Source: Chrysomallon squamiferum
Lineage: Eukaryota > Mollusca > Gastropoda > Neomphalida > Peltospiridae
DNA: 64,000 bases
Direction: 5' to 3'
NCBI GenBank assembly: GCA_012295275.1
Contig: CM022668.1
Span: 5,417,583 to 5,481,582, forward strand
Shown here: piece by piece, positions 12,301 through 30,151 of the stretch
Position numbering within the stretch: position 1 is the first letter of the stretch
Layout of the letters: the number at the start of each line of letters is the position of its first letter
Position numbers and translations under genes: made by a program
Notes under the pieces: model-generated
Told to the model about the DNA's origin: nothing
Databases searched by the model: none
The model's input: the letters and a program-made list of their open reading frames with translations, nothing else

Positions 12301-13382
12301 AATGCAGAAACATGGACACTAACTAGACTGACAAAGAACAAACTAACAACCAGACAAACGTAAATGAAAATATGTCTGTTAAACATCACATCATGAGAAA
12401 AAAGCAAAAGTTATACCTATAACTGATTAGGTTAAAAGCAAGCCACAGCAGCTGAACAACAAAAATGATGATGATGGAATTTTAAAGAAAAACGAACACT
12501 TTTTATAACTATATTTATTGGAGTTAGTTTCAGTCTTGTGACATGACTGAAATGTTGTTTTGAGGATTATTTTATCAGTGTCAAAAAAAGTATCATCTAT
12601 CTATTCAGGAAATAGAGATATGCAGTTTACAAATTGCTTTTATGATGACTGCTCTTTTGGAAATAAATGGCAGGTTCAAACACCTTTTAGTACTGTTTAT
12701 GTTTACATATTTTCAACTGTTGCATATATGAAAACAGTGGTGTGAGATGTTTGGGTACTATTATATGCTGTGACTTTGGTGCTTTTCTTTGTGAACTTGC
12801 CTAAGTGCTTTGTATTGAACTTTTGTGATGTCACACCTTGTTAGCTAATATTGTTGGCTGGATAATGATTATTCTAGGCAGAACAAATTGATTAGTATAA
12901 TAAAAACTGTCCATCAGATGATCATAAAATTTTGTAGAATTCATACATATATTATATGTTATACATATATTAGAAACATCTGTTACATATGTCGCTGTGT
13001 TTTAGTTGGAATCTGCCAAGGAATGTTCCTACATTATCATGTTATCTAAAATGTACAAGAAATCATTTTCGTTCTCCTTTCTGATCTTTTCAGAACGTAA
13101 TAAAAACATAATGTATGTGGGACATACATACAGATCTATCTTATATATATATATTTAATTTTTTTTTTTTTTTTAGCATTTGTATATGTTACTAGAATAT
13201 TACTATTTATTACTTTTTAAAACATTTTTTCATTTTATTTATTTTTCAGAGAGGATGTCTCTAGTTTGCTGCTGTTAGTAAATCATGAAGTATGTAAAGC
13301 AAACGCCAAGATGGAGGATGGTAGGTACAAGCAGTCACCAGCACTGTTCAGCACTTTGAGGAAGAAGCTGATATTCCGATGA
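9332..13382 (+). CDS. CASP8-like: Gene A: caspase-8-like cysteine protease, catalytic half
   Basis: Exons: 9332-9382 (mini-exon DPEISITEQRAHEANRI), 9849-9941, 10793-10891, 11344-11643, 12019-12202 and 13250-13382 (TGA). All introns are GT/AG and the phases match genes B and D. The domain starts with YYKMDANPRG then GICLIINN, the usual caspase-8 p20 entry. It carries the S1-pocket Arg in NREGTDVDA, catalytic His in CCILSHG, catalytic Cys in QACQG, a linker with Asp-rich DSDMD as a likely cleavage site, p10 DEADFLLGYA-type NEADFLLGYA, SFR with the second pocket Arg, and the ending LRKKLIFR. All catalytic residues are present, so an active cysteine protease cutting after Asp is expected. No DED exon or start codon lies upstream in the window; the 5' end is either to the left or lost. 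AATAAA lies at 13653. Confidence 0.8.
10110..10430 (-). repeat. Reversed intron repeat inserted in gene A
   Basis: This part of the intron between the 93-nt exon and the first p20 exon is the reverse complement of the block that lies in + orientation at 24700-24970 in gene B. It includes reversed motifs for ggaacattctactt and the cactctctgaa segment. It splits two partial copies of the ttgggatcagcagg... segment at about 9960 and 10430. Confidence 0.7.
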
Positions 13383-19370
<5,988 letters not shown>

Positions 19371-19580
19371 TACTTTCTTTACGCTACGGTGCTGTTGGAA
19401 TGTTGAAACCGATTTGACCTCCGACTTAAGAAAGGGGAATACCCTTGTGTGACTTCGGCCTTGAGAAAGGGGAATACCCTTGTGGGACTTCCAGTGTCAT
19501 GCAATGGACTGTCCTGATGAAAATTATTAATATAATTGATTCAAAGACAGAATATTTATGCTTGCTATGGCTGTGGACTG
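19371..19580 (+). promoter_or_regulatory. Likely 5' region and first exon of gene B
   Basis: Its end (gtggactg|gtaggtag) matches the first-exon ends at 38205 (+) and 59921 (-), which lie at the same relative place before the DED exon. Here the sequence has diverged and the small ORF found in the other two is broken by a TGA. A 35-bp unit is tandemly repeated, giving two copies of GGGGAATACCC (19434, 19469), followed by GGGACTTCC (19484); all three resemble kappa-B sites. The transcription start is not determinable from the sequence. Confidence 0.45.
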
Positions 19581-20902
19581 GTAGGTAGACGCTTGATAGT
19601 CTAATACAATCAGTTATTGTAAGAGCTCTAGGTTGTTTTCATTTTAATGAGTTAGTAACTGAAGAGAAGTATCGTAAGACGAAACGAAATCGTTTAATAA
19701 TTCAACATAAAAGTTTAATTGTTTTAGAGTCAGTAAGATACAACAATAGTTTTCACTTATGATTATTCATAAATAACATACGTACTTGACTTATACTAGT
19801 AGATACTTTTCAAACAAATATTTTAAAATAAAATTTATAACTCGATACTGTTTTAACAAGTAACTTACCACATCAGGAAACAATATTTGATTTTTTGTTG
19901 TAACAACAACAACAAATAGACGAGTATTTGATGAACAAAATTTAATTTAGTCAGAAAACTACCAATATTTGGTATATAGTTGGACATAAATTATAAGGAA
20001 AATTAATGACTGCTGTCCATTTAATTCTTTCTTATGATGATATTGTCAAATATTTTCCCCAGTCACTGTCTGTTAAACAAAACTATACTAAATGCTAAAG
20101 CTGTGAAAACATATAATATAGATTTTTCTGATCACCCAATTAATTAATTTTGCTGAAACACTTGTATTCCCACAGTGAAAGGAAATATAAACATCAGTTG
20201 TTCACATGTATGCCTTAATTTAAACTGTGTCTTAAAATCTGTTATTTTCTGTAGTTGTTAATTCAGAATATATCTGTTGTTTTCTAAGCAATTAAAACAT
20301 ACTAAAGTCAGTTCATTGTGATCCTACAGCAGATAATATCTTCTGTATTAACACCTGCAAAATGCAGCAGCATTCATTTAAATAATAACAAACATTGAAA
20401 TTTTAACAATACAGTAAGTTTATACTTTTTATTATACATATATTTTTACAATGAAATAAGTTTTTGGATTTCATTTAAAAGATATAAACATCAGGACAGC
20501 AAAAAGAATTGTTATTTTGGGGGAAATTAATCACTACCAACTGTTTACACTTGTAGATAATACACATTAACAACAAAATAATATAAATATATTTTTTATA
20601 TATAAAAATAAATAAATAAAATGTAATAAAAAGACGTTGAGTCATTTTCTAACAACGAACTGTGCATAAGGGTGTTTTACTGTTTAAATTGCTTTATTAA
20701 TTTGTTGTTTAAAGTTGTTTTTTGTTTATTTATTTATTTATTTAATTTTTTTTAAATAAGAAAAATGAATACATTTCTGAACTGTTTCTATCTTATTTTT
20801 AAAGCAGAGTCATTATATATGATAATTCAAAGGATTTTTGACTATCATAAAGTATGACAAGAAAATTAAAATCTCTTAATGATGCATAATGATGCATACT
20901 GT

Positions 20903-20958
<56 letters not shown>

Positions 20959-22343
20959 CAGTAATGGTAATAATAATAATAACAACAACGACAATGATAA
21001 TAATAACTGGAGTATACAAAACGTGACGGTAACATTTATTAGGATATTTTAAAGAAACACTATAAAGATGTATTTTTATCTCTGATATATTTTTCTCTTT
21101 CGCTGTTTAATGACAGTAATTTTAGAATCTTGGAAGTATGTAGTGGATTCAAATTTTGTGCTTTTGAATATAACTGAAAAGCTGTATATATATAAACAAA
21201 AAGCTAAAATCTGCGTTTTATTTAAATTAATTTATTTTATTTTGCATATTCCAGTCATGTATAACTAATTGGATTTAAAGTTTAGGAAATGTTAGACTGG
21301 AGTTATTTCCCTTTCGTTTTTTTCTCGATAGTCGTTCAAAAGCTTAGCTATAGTCTAGATAATTACAAAAAAAAAAAAAAATAATAATAATAATAATAAC
21401 AATGGCTCTGTAATAAGTTGCTACATTTATTATTTATTTATTATAATATATTTTCTATCTATCTATCTATCTGAAGTAAATGAAACAAAATTGTGTACAT
21501 TTTATTTATTATTTTGCTTGAGAATCAGACGACACCATTACACATTCTTAACACTGGAAAGTACTCAATACACAAATTTACAACACAAATTATTAGTGAT
21601 AACGTATGTGAATCAGATACGACAAAAATGTTTTATTTTCGTAACATTCGTTGAACGTTTCAGTCTCTGCACACCTAATATAATCTAGAAATTGTTGGAA
21701 AATTACTTTATTTAGAATTTTTCCTAACTAGTTTGTCTAATCAGTAAGCTTCGACCGATGTCATCCGCTAATAGAATAGAGAACCATTATAAAGACACGT
21801 AAATATATAATTATATATATATATCAATTAGTTATCTGTATTCAGTCAAAATAATCAGTTTTAAGCTAATAGTACAATCACGAGTTTATGAGCCATGAAC
21901 TGTGCATGTGTTCTTCAGGTAAAACTCTTTACGGTTATGTTCGGTTGTTGCAAACCGGTTTTTATTTGTTATAGTTCGAAACGTACAGTAATACCAACAA
22001 CGATAAAATAAAGTAATACTTAATAAACAAAAATTAATTTAGTCAGTAAATTATCAAGGTTTGGTGTTTCGGTGGATATAAATTATAATGAAAATTAGTG
22101 ACTGCTGTGTATTTAGTTAATATGTTGATATTGTCAAATATTTTCCACAGTCACTGTCTGGGAAACAAAAATGTACTAAATGCTAACGCTGTGAAAACAT
22201 ATAATATAGATTTTACTGATCACCCAGTTATATAATTTTGCAGAAACACTTGTATTCCACAGTGTGTCAGTGAAAGTAAATATAAAAATCAGTTGTTCCC
22301 AGGTGTGACGTAATTTAAACTGTTTCTGTATCCTTTTTTCCAG
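19581..22343 (+). other. Putative first intron of gene B
   Basis: Runs from the gtaggtag donor to the tttttccag acceptor before 22344. It holds one copy of the low-copy repeat (20230-20460), an (AAT)n tract at 20906-20955, poly-A and CTAT tracts, and nothing gene-like. Confidence 0.45.
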
Positions 22344-23162
22344 ATAAGAACTACATACCCTGTGTCTAATACATAAGAAACAAAATGTCTAACACTTTGC
22401 GAATGGATGCAGAGGACGAGGGAGGTGTTGGTTTCAGATGTGTACTACTTGACGTTGATGGTGACCTGCACAAGGAGGACATTGATTCTCTGAAATTCTT
22501 GTGTCGCGACTTTGCTCCATTGAGTCGACTGGAACATATAAAGAATGGAACTGAACTGTTCAGCCTTCTTGAGAAAAGAGGCAAACTGAAAGAAACAAAA
22601 AAGTGGGTTTTGGCCGAGATGTTAAAACGTATTATGAGGTTAGATCTGGTGGAAACTTTACAGGTTGATGAGAAAGAACTGGATAGATATCTGTCCATGT
22701 ATGGATCACATTTTTCAGCATACAGAAATCTGCTTCTTGATCTTTCAGATGAAATCGGTGAAGAGGACTTGCATAAGTTGTTGTTTTGTTCTGCAGACAT
22801 TCCTAGACCAAAGCAACAAAAGATTCACAGTGTGCTGGATTTTTTTCTCATTCTTGAACAGATGAAACAAATTAGTCCTGAAAATGTTGACATTTTGGAA
22901 GGTTCTCTTAAGCAGATAGGAAGATTAGATTTAGTAGAAAATATAAAGAACTTCAAACAGAAGATGAGTGTAAATACATCTACAGTGGAGCAGTCAGCTG
23001 TGATTACAGTTGGAAGGACCAATACACCTGAAGAAAAAGTTCAGCATCCAAAACGAAAGATACAAGTAGACTATCCCACTGAGCAAACAAAGCCTGGTAG
23101 GACAACAGCAAGTGTTGTACCAGAGAATCCTCAACCAACACAAAGTCCTCCTTCAGAACCAG
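22344..23162 (+). CDS. CASP8-like: Gene B exon 2: 5'UTR, start codon and tandem DEDs
   Basis: Acceptor at 22343, ATG at 22385 (aacaaaATG), donor after 23162 in phase 1. Codes for residues 1-259. DED1 spans about 17-93 and ends in RLDLVETL; DED2 spans about 107-190 and ends in RLDLVENI. Both carry the RxDL motif typical of DEDs. Residues 191-259 form a Pro/Thr/Ser-rich linker (ending NPQPTQSPPSEP). Tandem DEDs are characteristic of caspase-8/10 and c-FLIP, where they bind FADD-like adaptors and build filaments. Translation read past 23162 into the intron reaches a stop at once, which supports the donor. Confidence 0.9.
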
Positions 23163-23993
23163 GTAAAAAAAAAACTTCTTAAATGACCCAAGAATCATAA
23201 AACTGATAACTTAATTTGTATTGTAACTTTATTTTCGAAAAAGTAGTGTAATAATATTCCTGTAAATGATCAGATTACATTAGTGTTTTTGTAATTTGTT
23301 CTCAAGGATTTCCATATTTTAACTTATCTTATTAGTTCTATCAATTGTTTAAACTTTTCTATTATTTGTTATGCCTTCAACAATTTCATCATTACTAATA
23401 AACAAAATAATACCACAATAAAATGGAAAATGTCAACATCTATAATTAATCAGTGTAATTACTTTTATTCAAATACTTTATTATTAGCAAACATTTATCA
23501 CCAATAAACTAATAACATCAGTAATTTATAAATATGTATTAATACTTTTTGTTTGCATTTCAAAATATTCAGTTTATATTGAAATGCTTACTTTTACTTC
23601 CTTGTATTAATTAAGTTTCTTATTTTTAATTTTTCTTCAGTGTTATGTGTAAATTTGTAGATCTGTATTTAAGTAGTGATTCCCTGGTTTCCTTTTTGAA
23701 TTAAACAATTAATCTTTTTGACATGTATACCAACAATATTTTTACTTACATAGAACATTCTACTTACAAAGATCAGGGACTGTCTTCAGTTATCTCTTTC
23801 TTTTTCTTTTTCTTTCTTTAATTAATTATTTGTCTATTTATCTATTACATTTTGTTCATTATTCATTCATTGATTCATTAATCATCATTATAATTATTAT
23901 CATGATCATCATTGTATTATTATTATTTTATCATATTTTTATGTTTATGTTAAATTTCTTATTTATTCATTATTGTTTGATTCATTTCTCATA

Positions 23994-24024
<31 letters not shown>

Positions 24025-26829
24025 TTTTCAGCTATACCTGATACTGTAATCCATGATATTGCTCTGCATATATCAAACACGCAGTTCTTTGCCCTTGGAA
24101 CCCAGTTGAATATTCCTGACTTAACACTACAAAATTTGAGTCGGTATTACCATTCACCTCACGACAGAAATACTAACATGATCAAACTGTGGCTCCAAAT
24201 GATAAATAGCACTCATGATAGAAAAAAGATAATAAGAGATTTGTCCAACGCCATGAGGAACTGTGAAATGACACAAATAGCAGCAATGTTGGAAAACATT
24301 TTGGAAGGTAATGTTTTAGTTTGAAATAAATCAGCACTCTGAAAACACAAAACAGTTGGCAAATATTCTACAGTTCAGAGAGTGAAAAGTTCAATTTATT
24401 TCAGTGTCATTACCATTATCCCTCAAGAGGTTATCACAAAATTTCATTCACCAGTAACTAAATGTTTTTATGATTTTACGTTTCTAGTTACATTTTATGT
24501 TTATATATCATTGTGTGTGTCTGTGTGTATATGTGTGTGATTTTTATTGATTTCTAAAGTTTTATCTTCTGTATATTTTTAATGAACATTTTTCGTTTCA
24601 GATCATGACATCAACACAAGAGAGCAAAGGACACATGAAGCTGACATAATAGGTAATTTTCCATTTTATAAATTATTCGTACCTTTTGGACATTTTTTCT
24701 AATAATTTGTGACTTTGTTACTTTTTAAACAATGTTTTCACTTACATGGAACATTCTACTTCCAAAAATCAGCAATTTTCTTTCTTTTTCTTTTTTCTGT
24801 TTGTCTATTTATTTACTACATTTTGTTCTTTAATCATTCATTCATCATCATAATATTATTATTATTATTATTATATTTGTTTATTTTTTATGTTTTCTTT
24901 ATTATTCGTAATTTCAATCCTTTTTCATATATTTTTTTCATTTTAACTCTTTTCAGAGAGAGTGAAATAGTTAATCTATTTCAGAGTCATTACCAAAATT
25001 CCGTCTGCTGTTTTTATTTTTTATGAAAATATTTTGTTTTCAGATCCTGAGATCAGCATTAGAGAACCAGGAGCAGATGAAGCTACCACAACAGGTAAAT
25101 ATACATTTTATTAATTTTAAATTGCTTTTGGACAGCATTTTTTTCTAATTAATATCAGAATAAAAAGATATTTGTGACTTTGTTACTTTTTAAACAGTCA
25201 GTATAAATGTGTTTAAATCCAATTAATTGTTTTTTCAGTCTAATTACTTTTATTCAAATACTATGTTATTAGCAAACATTTATCCCAGTAAACTGATAAA
25301 ATCAGTAATTTATATATATGTACACAAAATGTATTTAAACTATTTGTTTGTATGTGTGTGTGTGTTTGTGTGTGTGTGTATGTGTGTGTGTGTGTGTGTG
25401 TGTGTAATTTTTATTTATGTTGAAAGTTCCATCTACTGTTTTTATTTTTTATGAAAATATGTTTCAGATCCTGAGATCAGCATAAGAGAACAAAGGACAC
25501 ATGAAGCTAACAGAATAGGTAATTATACATTTTATAAATTTTTCATTGCTTTTAGAGAAATTTATTTTTCTAATAATGAAGTACAGAATAAGAACATATT
25601 TGAGATTTTGTTGCTTTTTAAATAGAAAGTATAAATCTGTTTACTTCCAACTGATTGTATTATTTGTGTTTGGAGGCCAAACTTTTCTAATTACAACATA
25701 CGAGAAACTTTGTATTACCACAGGTCAAGTAAACAAAAAAATTTAACAGGAATTTAATCTGACCATACTACTGACATGTAATATTGCTAATCAACAACGC
25801 TTGAATTTAATAATAAAGGTCATTTATTTCTGGTACTTTTTTCATATGGCTTGAAGAAAAAAAAGTGACCTTAGATCTGGTACCATCATGTATTTTATTT
25901 ATATTTTTTGAAAGAACAACAAGAAATAATTCACCTGCATAGTTCTACTCTTTGTTATTTTATCATTTTCTATTATTATTAGCAAATAATTGACATCGCA
26001 AAAGAAATAAAGAAATAAGATTAAGCTGCATATATTTTAATTTTATAGCAGAACTTACTCTGAGTTGTGTTACATATTTTTTAGTTTTTAATTTTTCAAT
26101 TATTTATTAAAAATCACCAGCAAATCAGATTCCAAACGTGGAAGAGCAGTTAGAAACAACTGATGTAGATCAGTGTCTCGTCCTCTACTACAAAATGGAT
26201 GCTAATCCTCGAGGTATAATAAATTGTTTACTAATTTGGAATCAGCAGGACATTTTTAATAACAGTATTAGATTTGGTACAAACAATATAGGTGAGAGGT
26301 ATTCATTCATTTTTTTTATGCCTTTGTGATTTGTTTGGTGCTGTTTATGCAGACTGCACTGGCAGAGATCGGAATTCTCCAGGTGTAAGTCATGTTTCCT
26401 TGTTCTTACTCGAGCTACTATATCTTGATGAGTGATTCATAAACACAGACCTAGTCTGGGCTCTCCACATTCATATCACTGTATCTGTCCCTCATTCTTT
26501 CTGTCTGTTTCTCTTTGTCTGTCACCCTTAAATATATGTGTTTTTTTTCTGTTTTATTCTAGGAATATGTGTAATAATCAACAATAGAGGTTTTGAGAAG
26601 GATCGAGTGAAGCCAGAAGCTAAAGATTTGCCAGATAGAGATGGAACTGATGTAGATGCTGGTAAGTTTTACTTTGAAAGAGAATAGCAGCCCCCAGCAC
26701 AACAACAATTATAGTAATAATTAAAATAACAGCATTAGTAACAATAACAATAATAATAATAATTATAATAAAAATAGTTTTAACAGCAAATAATAATAAG
26801 ATAGTGATTGTAATAAAAACACCACCACC

Positions 26830-26874
<45 letters not shown>

Positions 26875-29472
26875 AATAATAATAATAATAATAATAATGA
26901 AAGTTTGTTTATGTATGGCATGTAGCTCTCATTTTCTCTCTCTGTCGCTTTCTCTGACTCATTTGTAGTGTTTTGTTGATGAAATTCATTCAATATTTAG
27001 ATATATGTAGAGATATTTATTCACTTACATGATCATGTGCCATTTTTTCACGTTTCAGAATATTAATTTATGTGATAAACGAAAACAATGCTCAAACACC
27101 ATCTATTATAAAAATAATTTGTTTTTTGGTTCATACCCAACATACACGTACACAAATCAATATTACATACCTAGTATTAAAATATATAAATAAGTTTTAT
27201 TTCTAGTTAAGCTGAAAGAAACTTTTGAGAATCTTCAATTCATCATCCAATATGAAGAAAATCTGTCTGACAGTGACATGGTTCAGACTGTAAATCAGCT
27301 GGCTTTGTCTGATCACAGTGACTATGACTGTTTTGTGTGTTGTATTTTGTCACATGGAACTGAAGGTGCAATATACGGAAGTAACGGTTGTCTTGTAAAG
27401 ATCAGAGATTTGACTGCACCATTTAGAACTCAGTCATGTCCAACACTGAGTGGGAAACCAAGGTTGTTTTTCATACAGGCTTGTCAGGGTGAAGAAGAAC
27501 AAAAAGGTATGTATGGCAGCTGTTAAAAATAATTCCTCAAAACTACATATATGATTATCTGTTGTATTTACATAATTTAGTCACATACATGTTAAATTTT
27601 GTGGCCTAATTCTGTGCAAATTGCCATCTCGTATTTAGTATATGAGAAATATGTTTTGGGGATGAAGACTTTGCTACGAGTTTATACTGACTGGCCATAA
27701 ATGATATATTTTGAATGTTTTTTTTTTTGTTTATTTGCTGTGTAATACTTGATATATAGTTACAAATATCTATATGGGTTTTGGTATGAGTTTATATTTT
27801 CTAGGATTAATATTTTTAAAATATCAGAACTCGATTTCTGATATATCTATTTACAGGACATGATACCCAGACAGATGGTGATATTGACATGGATGTTCAG
27901 CAGGAAGAAACAATCCCAAATGAAGCAGATTTTTTGTTAGGATATGCCACAGTACCAGGTTTTATGTCTTACAGATCAACATCGGCTGGATCCTGGTACA
28001 TCAGAAAACTGACAGAAATTTTAAATAAATGTGCTAAAAAGTAAGTAAATGAATTTTATGACTGTATAAAATCTAAAGAGGAAACTTAAGAATCAGCTTG
28101 AAGATTACAACTAATGTATTCTTGCAGAAATGACATATAATGCAGAAACATGGACACAAACAAGACAGACAAAGAACAAACTAACAACCAGACAAAATAA
28201 TTGTTAAACATCACATTATGACCAAAGAACAACTCACCTGTATAAGATAAAACAAAAGTCGTAGATATCACTGATCAGGTTAGAAGCAGAACACAAGAGC
28301 TGACTGATGATGATGAAATTTTAATAATAAACATTCAGGATTGTATGAAATTTTAAGTGGAAGCTTAGGAATCTGCGTGAAGAAGTACGTTTACAAATTA
28401 AACTAGTAACCACAGAAACATGAATGAAAATAATTGTTAAACATCACATGATGACCAAACCAGGAAACTTCTGGTTCAAAGAGAAACCAAAGGTTTTACA
28501 TACAAGTGATCAGGTAAAAAGCAGAATACAGCAGCTGAAAGATGATGAAATTTTAAAAAAGAAACAAATATTTTTTAAACTGTATTGAGTTAATCTGAGT
28601 CTTGTGACATCACTGAAATGTTGTCTTGAGGATTATTTTATCAGTGTCAAAAAAGAGGATCATCTACCTGTTCAGGAGATAAAGATATGCAGTTTACAAA
28701 TTACTTTTATGATGACAATGTTGACTGCTCTTTTGGAAATAAATGGCAGGATCAAACACCTTTTAGTACTGTTTATGTTTACATATTTTCAACATTTGCA
28801 AATTTATAATAACAATAAAAACAGTGGCGTAAGATGTTTTGCTGTGACTTTGGTACTGTTCTTTGTGATCTTGACTAAATGTTTTGCATTGATGTTTCGT
28901 GATGTCACACGTTGTTAACTAACACTGTTAGCTGGATGATGATGATTTTTCTAGGCAGAACAAATTGATTACTATAATAAAAATTGTCACAATTCTTTTA
29001 GAATTCATACACAATATATATATTTATATTACACATACCTTAGAAACATGTGTTACATATGTTATTGTATTTTAGTTAGAAGCTCCCAAGGACTGTTCCT
29101 TTGTCATCTTGTTAACTAAGATGGACAAGAAATCATTTTCATTCTCCTTTCAGATCTTTTAACAAATTAAACAAAACAATGGAACTGGGACATACATACA
29201 GATCTGTCTGTTTGTCTGTCTATCTAGCTAGCTATCTAGTTATCTATATCTATCTATCTGTATATATATAAAAAAATTCCTCATATTTCTGTTTGTTATT
29301 AAAATATTACTATCTATTACTTTTTAAAAATTTATATTCATTTTATTAATTTTTCAGAGAGGACGTCTTCAGTTTGCTGACGTTAGTAAATTATGAAGTA
29401 GGTAAAGAAGACATCGAATTCGAAGATGAGCTGTGGAAGATATTCAATCACCATCATATTTCAGCTCATTAA
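22385..29472 (+). CDS. CASP8-like: Gene B: DED-DED-DD-caspase (caspase-8-like)
   Basis: Coding exons: 22385-23162, 24032-24307, 24602-24652, 25044-25094, 25468-25518, 26121-26213, 26563-26661, 27207-27506, 27857-28040 and 29358-29472; 1998 nt, 665 residues. Order: two DEDs, DD-like domain (about 260-351), three 17-residue mini-exons (352-402), then the caspase domain starting YYKMDANPRG/GICVIINN. Catalytic His516 in SHG, Cys559 in QACQG, pocket Arg459 and Arg606 (SYR). Asp-rich linker TQTDGDIDMD is a probable p20/p10 cleavage site. It would act as an initiator protease recruited by DED or DD adaptors. The terminal exon is abnormal: a 5-nt insertion after GAGCTGTGGAAG shifts the frame and replaces the usual QSP...LRKKLIFK end by IFNHHHISAH. 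The p10 subunit may be impaired, or the assembly may be wrong here. Confidence 0.85.
24032..24307 (+). CDS. Gene B death-domain-like exon
   Basis: 276 nt, phase 1 at both ends, acceptor after a poly-T tract. The 92 residues fit a death-superfamily fold: LGTQLNIPDLTLQNL (helices 2-3), MIKLWLQM (helix 4-5 with the conserved Trp) and LSNAMRNCEMTQIAAML (helices 5-6). It lacks the RxDL motif of DEDs, and the xxLGI-x-D plus W pattern favours a DD over a CARD. A DD between tandem DEDs and a caspase domain is not the vertebrate caspase-8 layout. Confidence 0.7.
24602..24652 (+). CDS. Gene B mini-exon 1
   Basis: 51 nt, phase 1/1, peptide DHDINTREQRTHEADII; acceptor cgtttcag, donor taggtaatt. Skipping it would keep the frame. 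Identical in sequence to its partner in gene D. Confidence 0.7.
25044..25094 (+). CDS. Gene B mini-exon 2
   Basis: 51 nt, phase 1/1, peptide DPEISIREPGADEATTT. Its close relative is the lone mini-exon at 6159 in the left array. Confidence 0.7.
25468..25518 (+). CDS. Gene B mini-exon 3
   Basis: 51 nt, phase 1/1, peptide DPEISIREQRTHEANRI. The mini-exons of genes A (9332) and C (31026) belong to this subtype, so subtype 3 is the one always kept next to the catalytic part. Confidence 0.7.
26819..26899. repeat. (ACC)n(AAC)n(AAT)n compound microsatellite
   Basis: Compound trinucleotide tract in the intron between the two p20 exons of gene B. Gene D has the mirror-image tract at 54764-54835 with different unit numbers. 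Confidence 0.9.
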
Positions 29473-29870
29473 ATAATTTAAAGTATATAAAGGAAGAAGC
29501 ATTTGATATTCAAGTGAAGCAGAACTTTTGTTTATTTGCAGTTGATGTTTTCCACAGTTAAAGCAATATTATTTCAGAATAAATTATTGACATTTTTTTT
29601 ACACATCCTGTCTATTTGTGCTAACATAAACGAGCTGTATGAACTGAAGTAAGTAAGGAAAAAAAGTAAGAAAAAACCCATCTTTAAATAAATTCTATAT
29701 ACATGAAAGAAAAAGCAGCTTACTTGGTATATGCTTGTTACATTTGATTTTTATTTATTTATATCTATATTTACTCATCATAAATAGTTAAAATACAAGC
29801 AATATATTTCAGTATCAATAAAATATTCGTTGTTTGTTTTGCATCACAGACTAAATTAATTCTGTAAACT
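29473..29870 (+). other. 3' flank of gene B up to contig end
   Basis: Begins with the 3' UTR. The whole stretch matches the reverse complement of about 51650-52006 next to gene D, up to the last base before the gap, so the contig ends inside the duplicated arm. Confidence 0.7.
29578..29583 (+). terminator. Poly(A) signal of gene B
   Basis: AATAAA 106 nt after the stop codon, within 3' sequence shared with gene D. Confidence 0.5.
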
Positions 29871-30070
29871 NNNNNNNNNNNNNNNNNNNNNNNNNNNNNN
29901 NNNNNNNNNNNNNNNNNNNNNNNNNNNNNNNNNNNNNNNNNNNNNNNNNNNNNNNNNNNNNNNNNNNNNNNNNNNNNNNNNNNNNNNNNNNNNNNNNNNN
30001 NNNNNNNNNNNNNNNNNNNNNNNNNNNNNNNNNNNNNNNNNNNNNNNNNNNNNNNNNNNNNNNNNNNNNN
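29871..30070. other. Assembly gap (200 N)
   Basis: Exactly 200 N, a placeholder length used by scaffolders; the true distance is unknown. Confidence 1.
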
Positions 30071-30114
30071 GTTCAGTTGCATGTGTATCTTTATGATTTT
30101 ATGTCTCTAGTTAT

Positions 30115-30151
<37 letters not shown>

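Noticed and set aside
22366-22800. 144-codon ORF on the minus strand, with a counterpart at 58825-59142
   Set aside because: Antisense shadow of the DED exon, which has clear motifs, start and splice sites on the other strand.
24032-24307. The third death-fold domain as a CARD or third DED
   Set aside because: It lacks the DED RxDL motif and has the Trp and LGI-type helix pattern of death domains; CARD cannot be fully excluded without a profile search.
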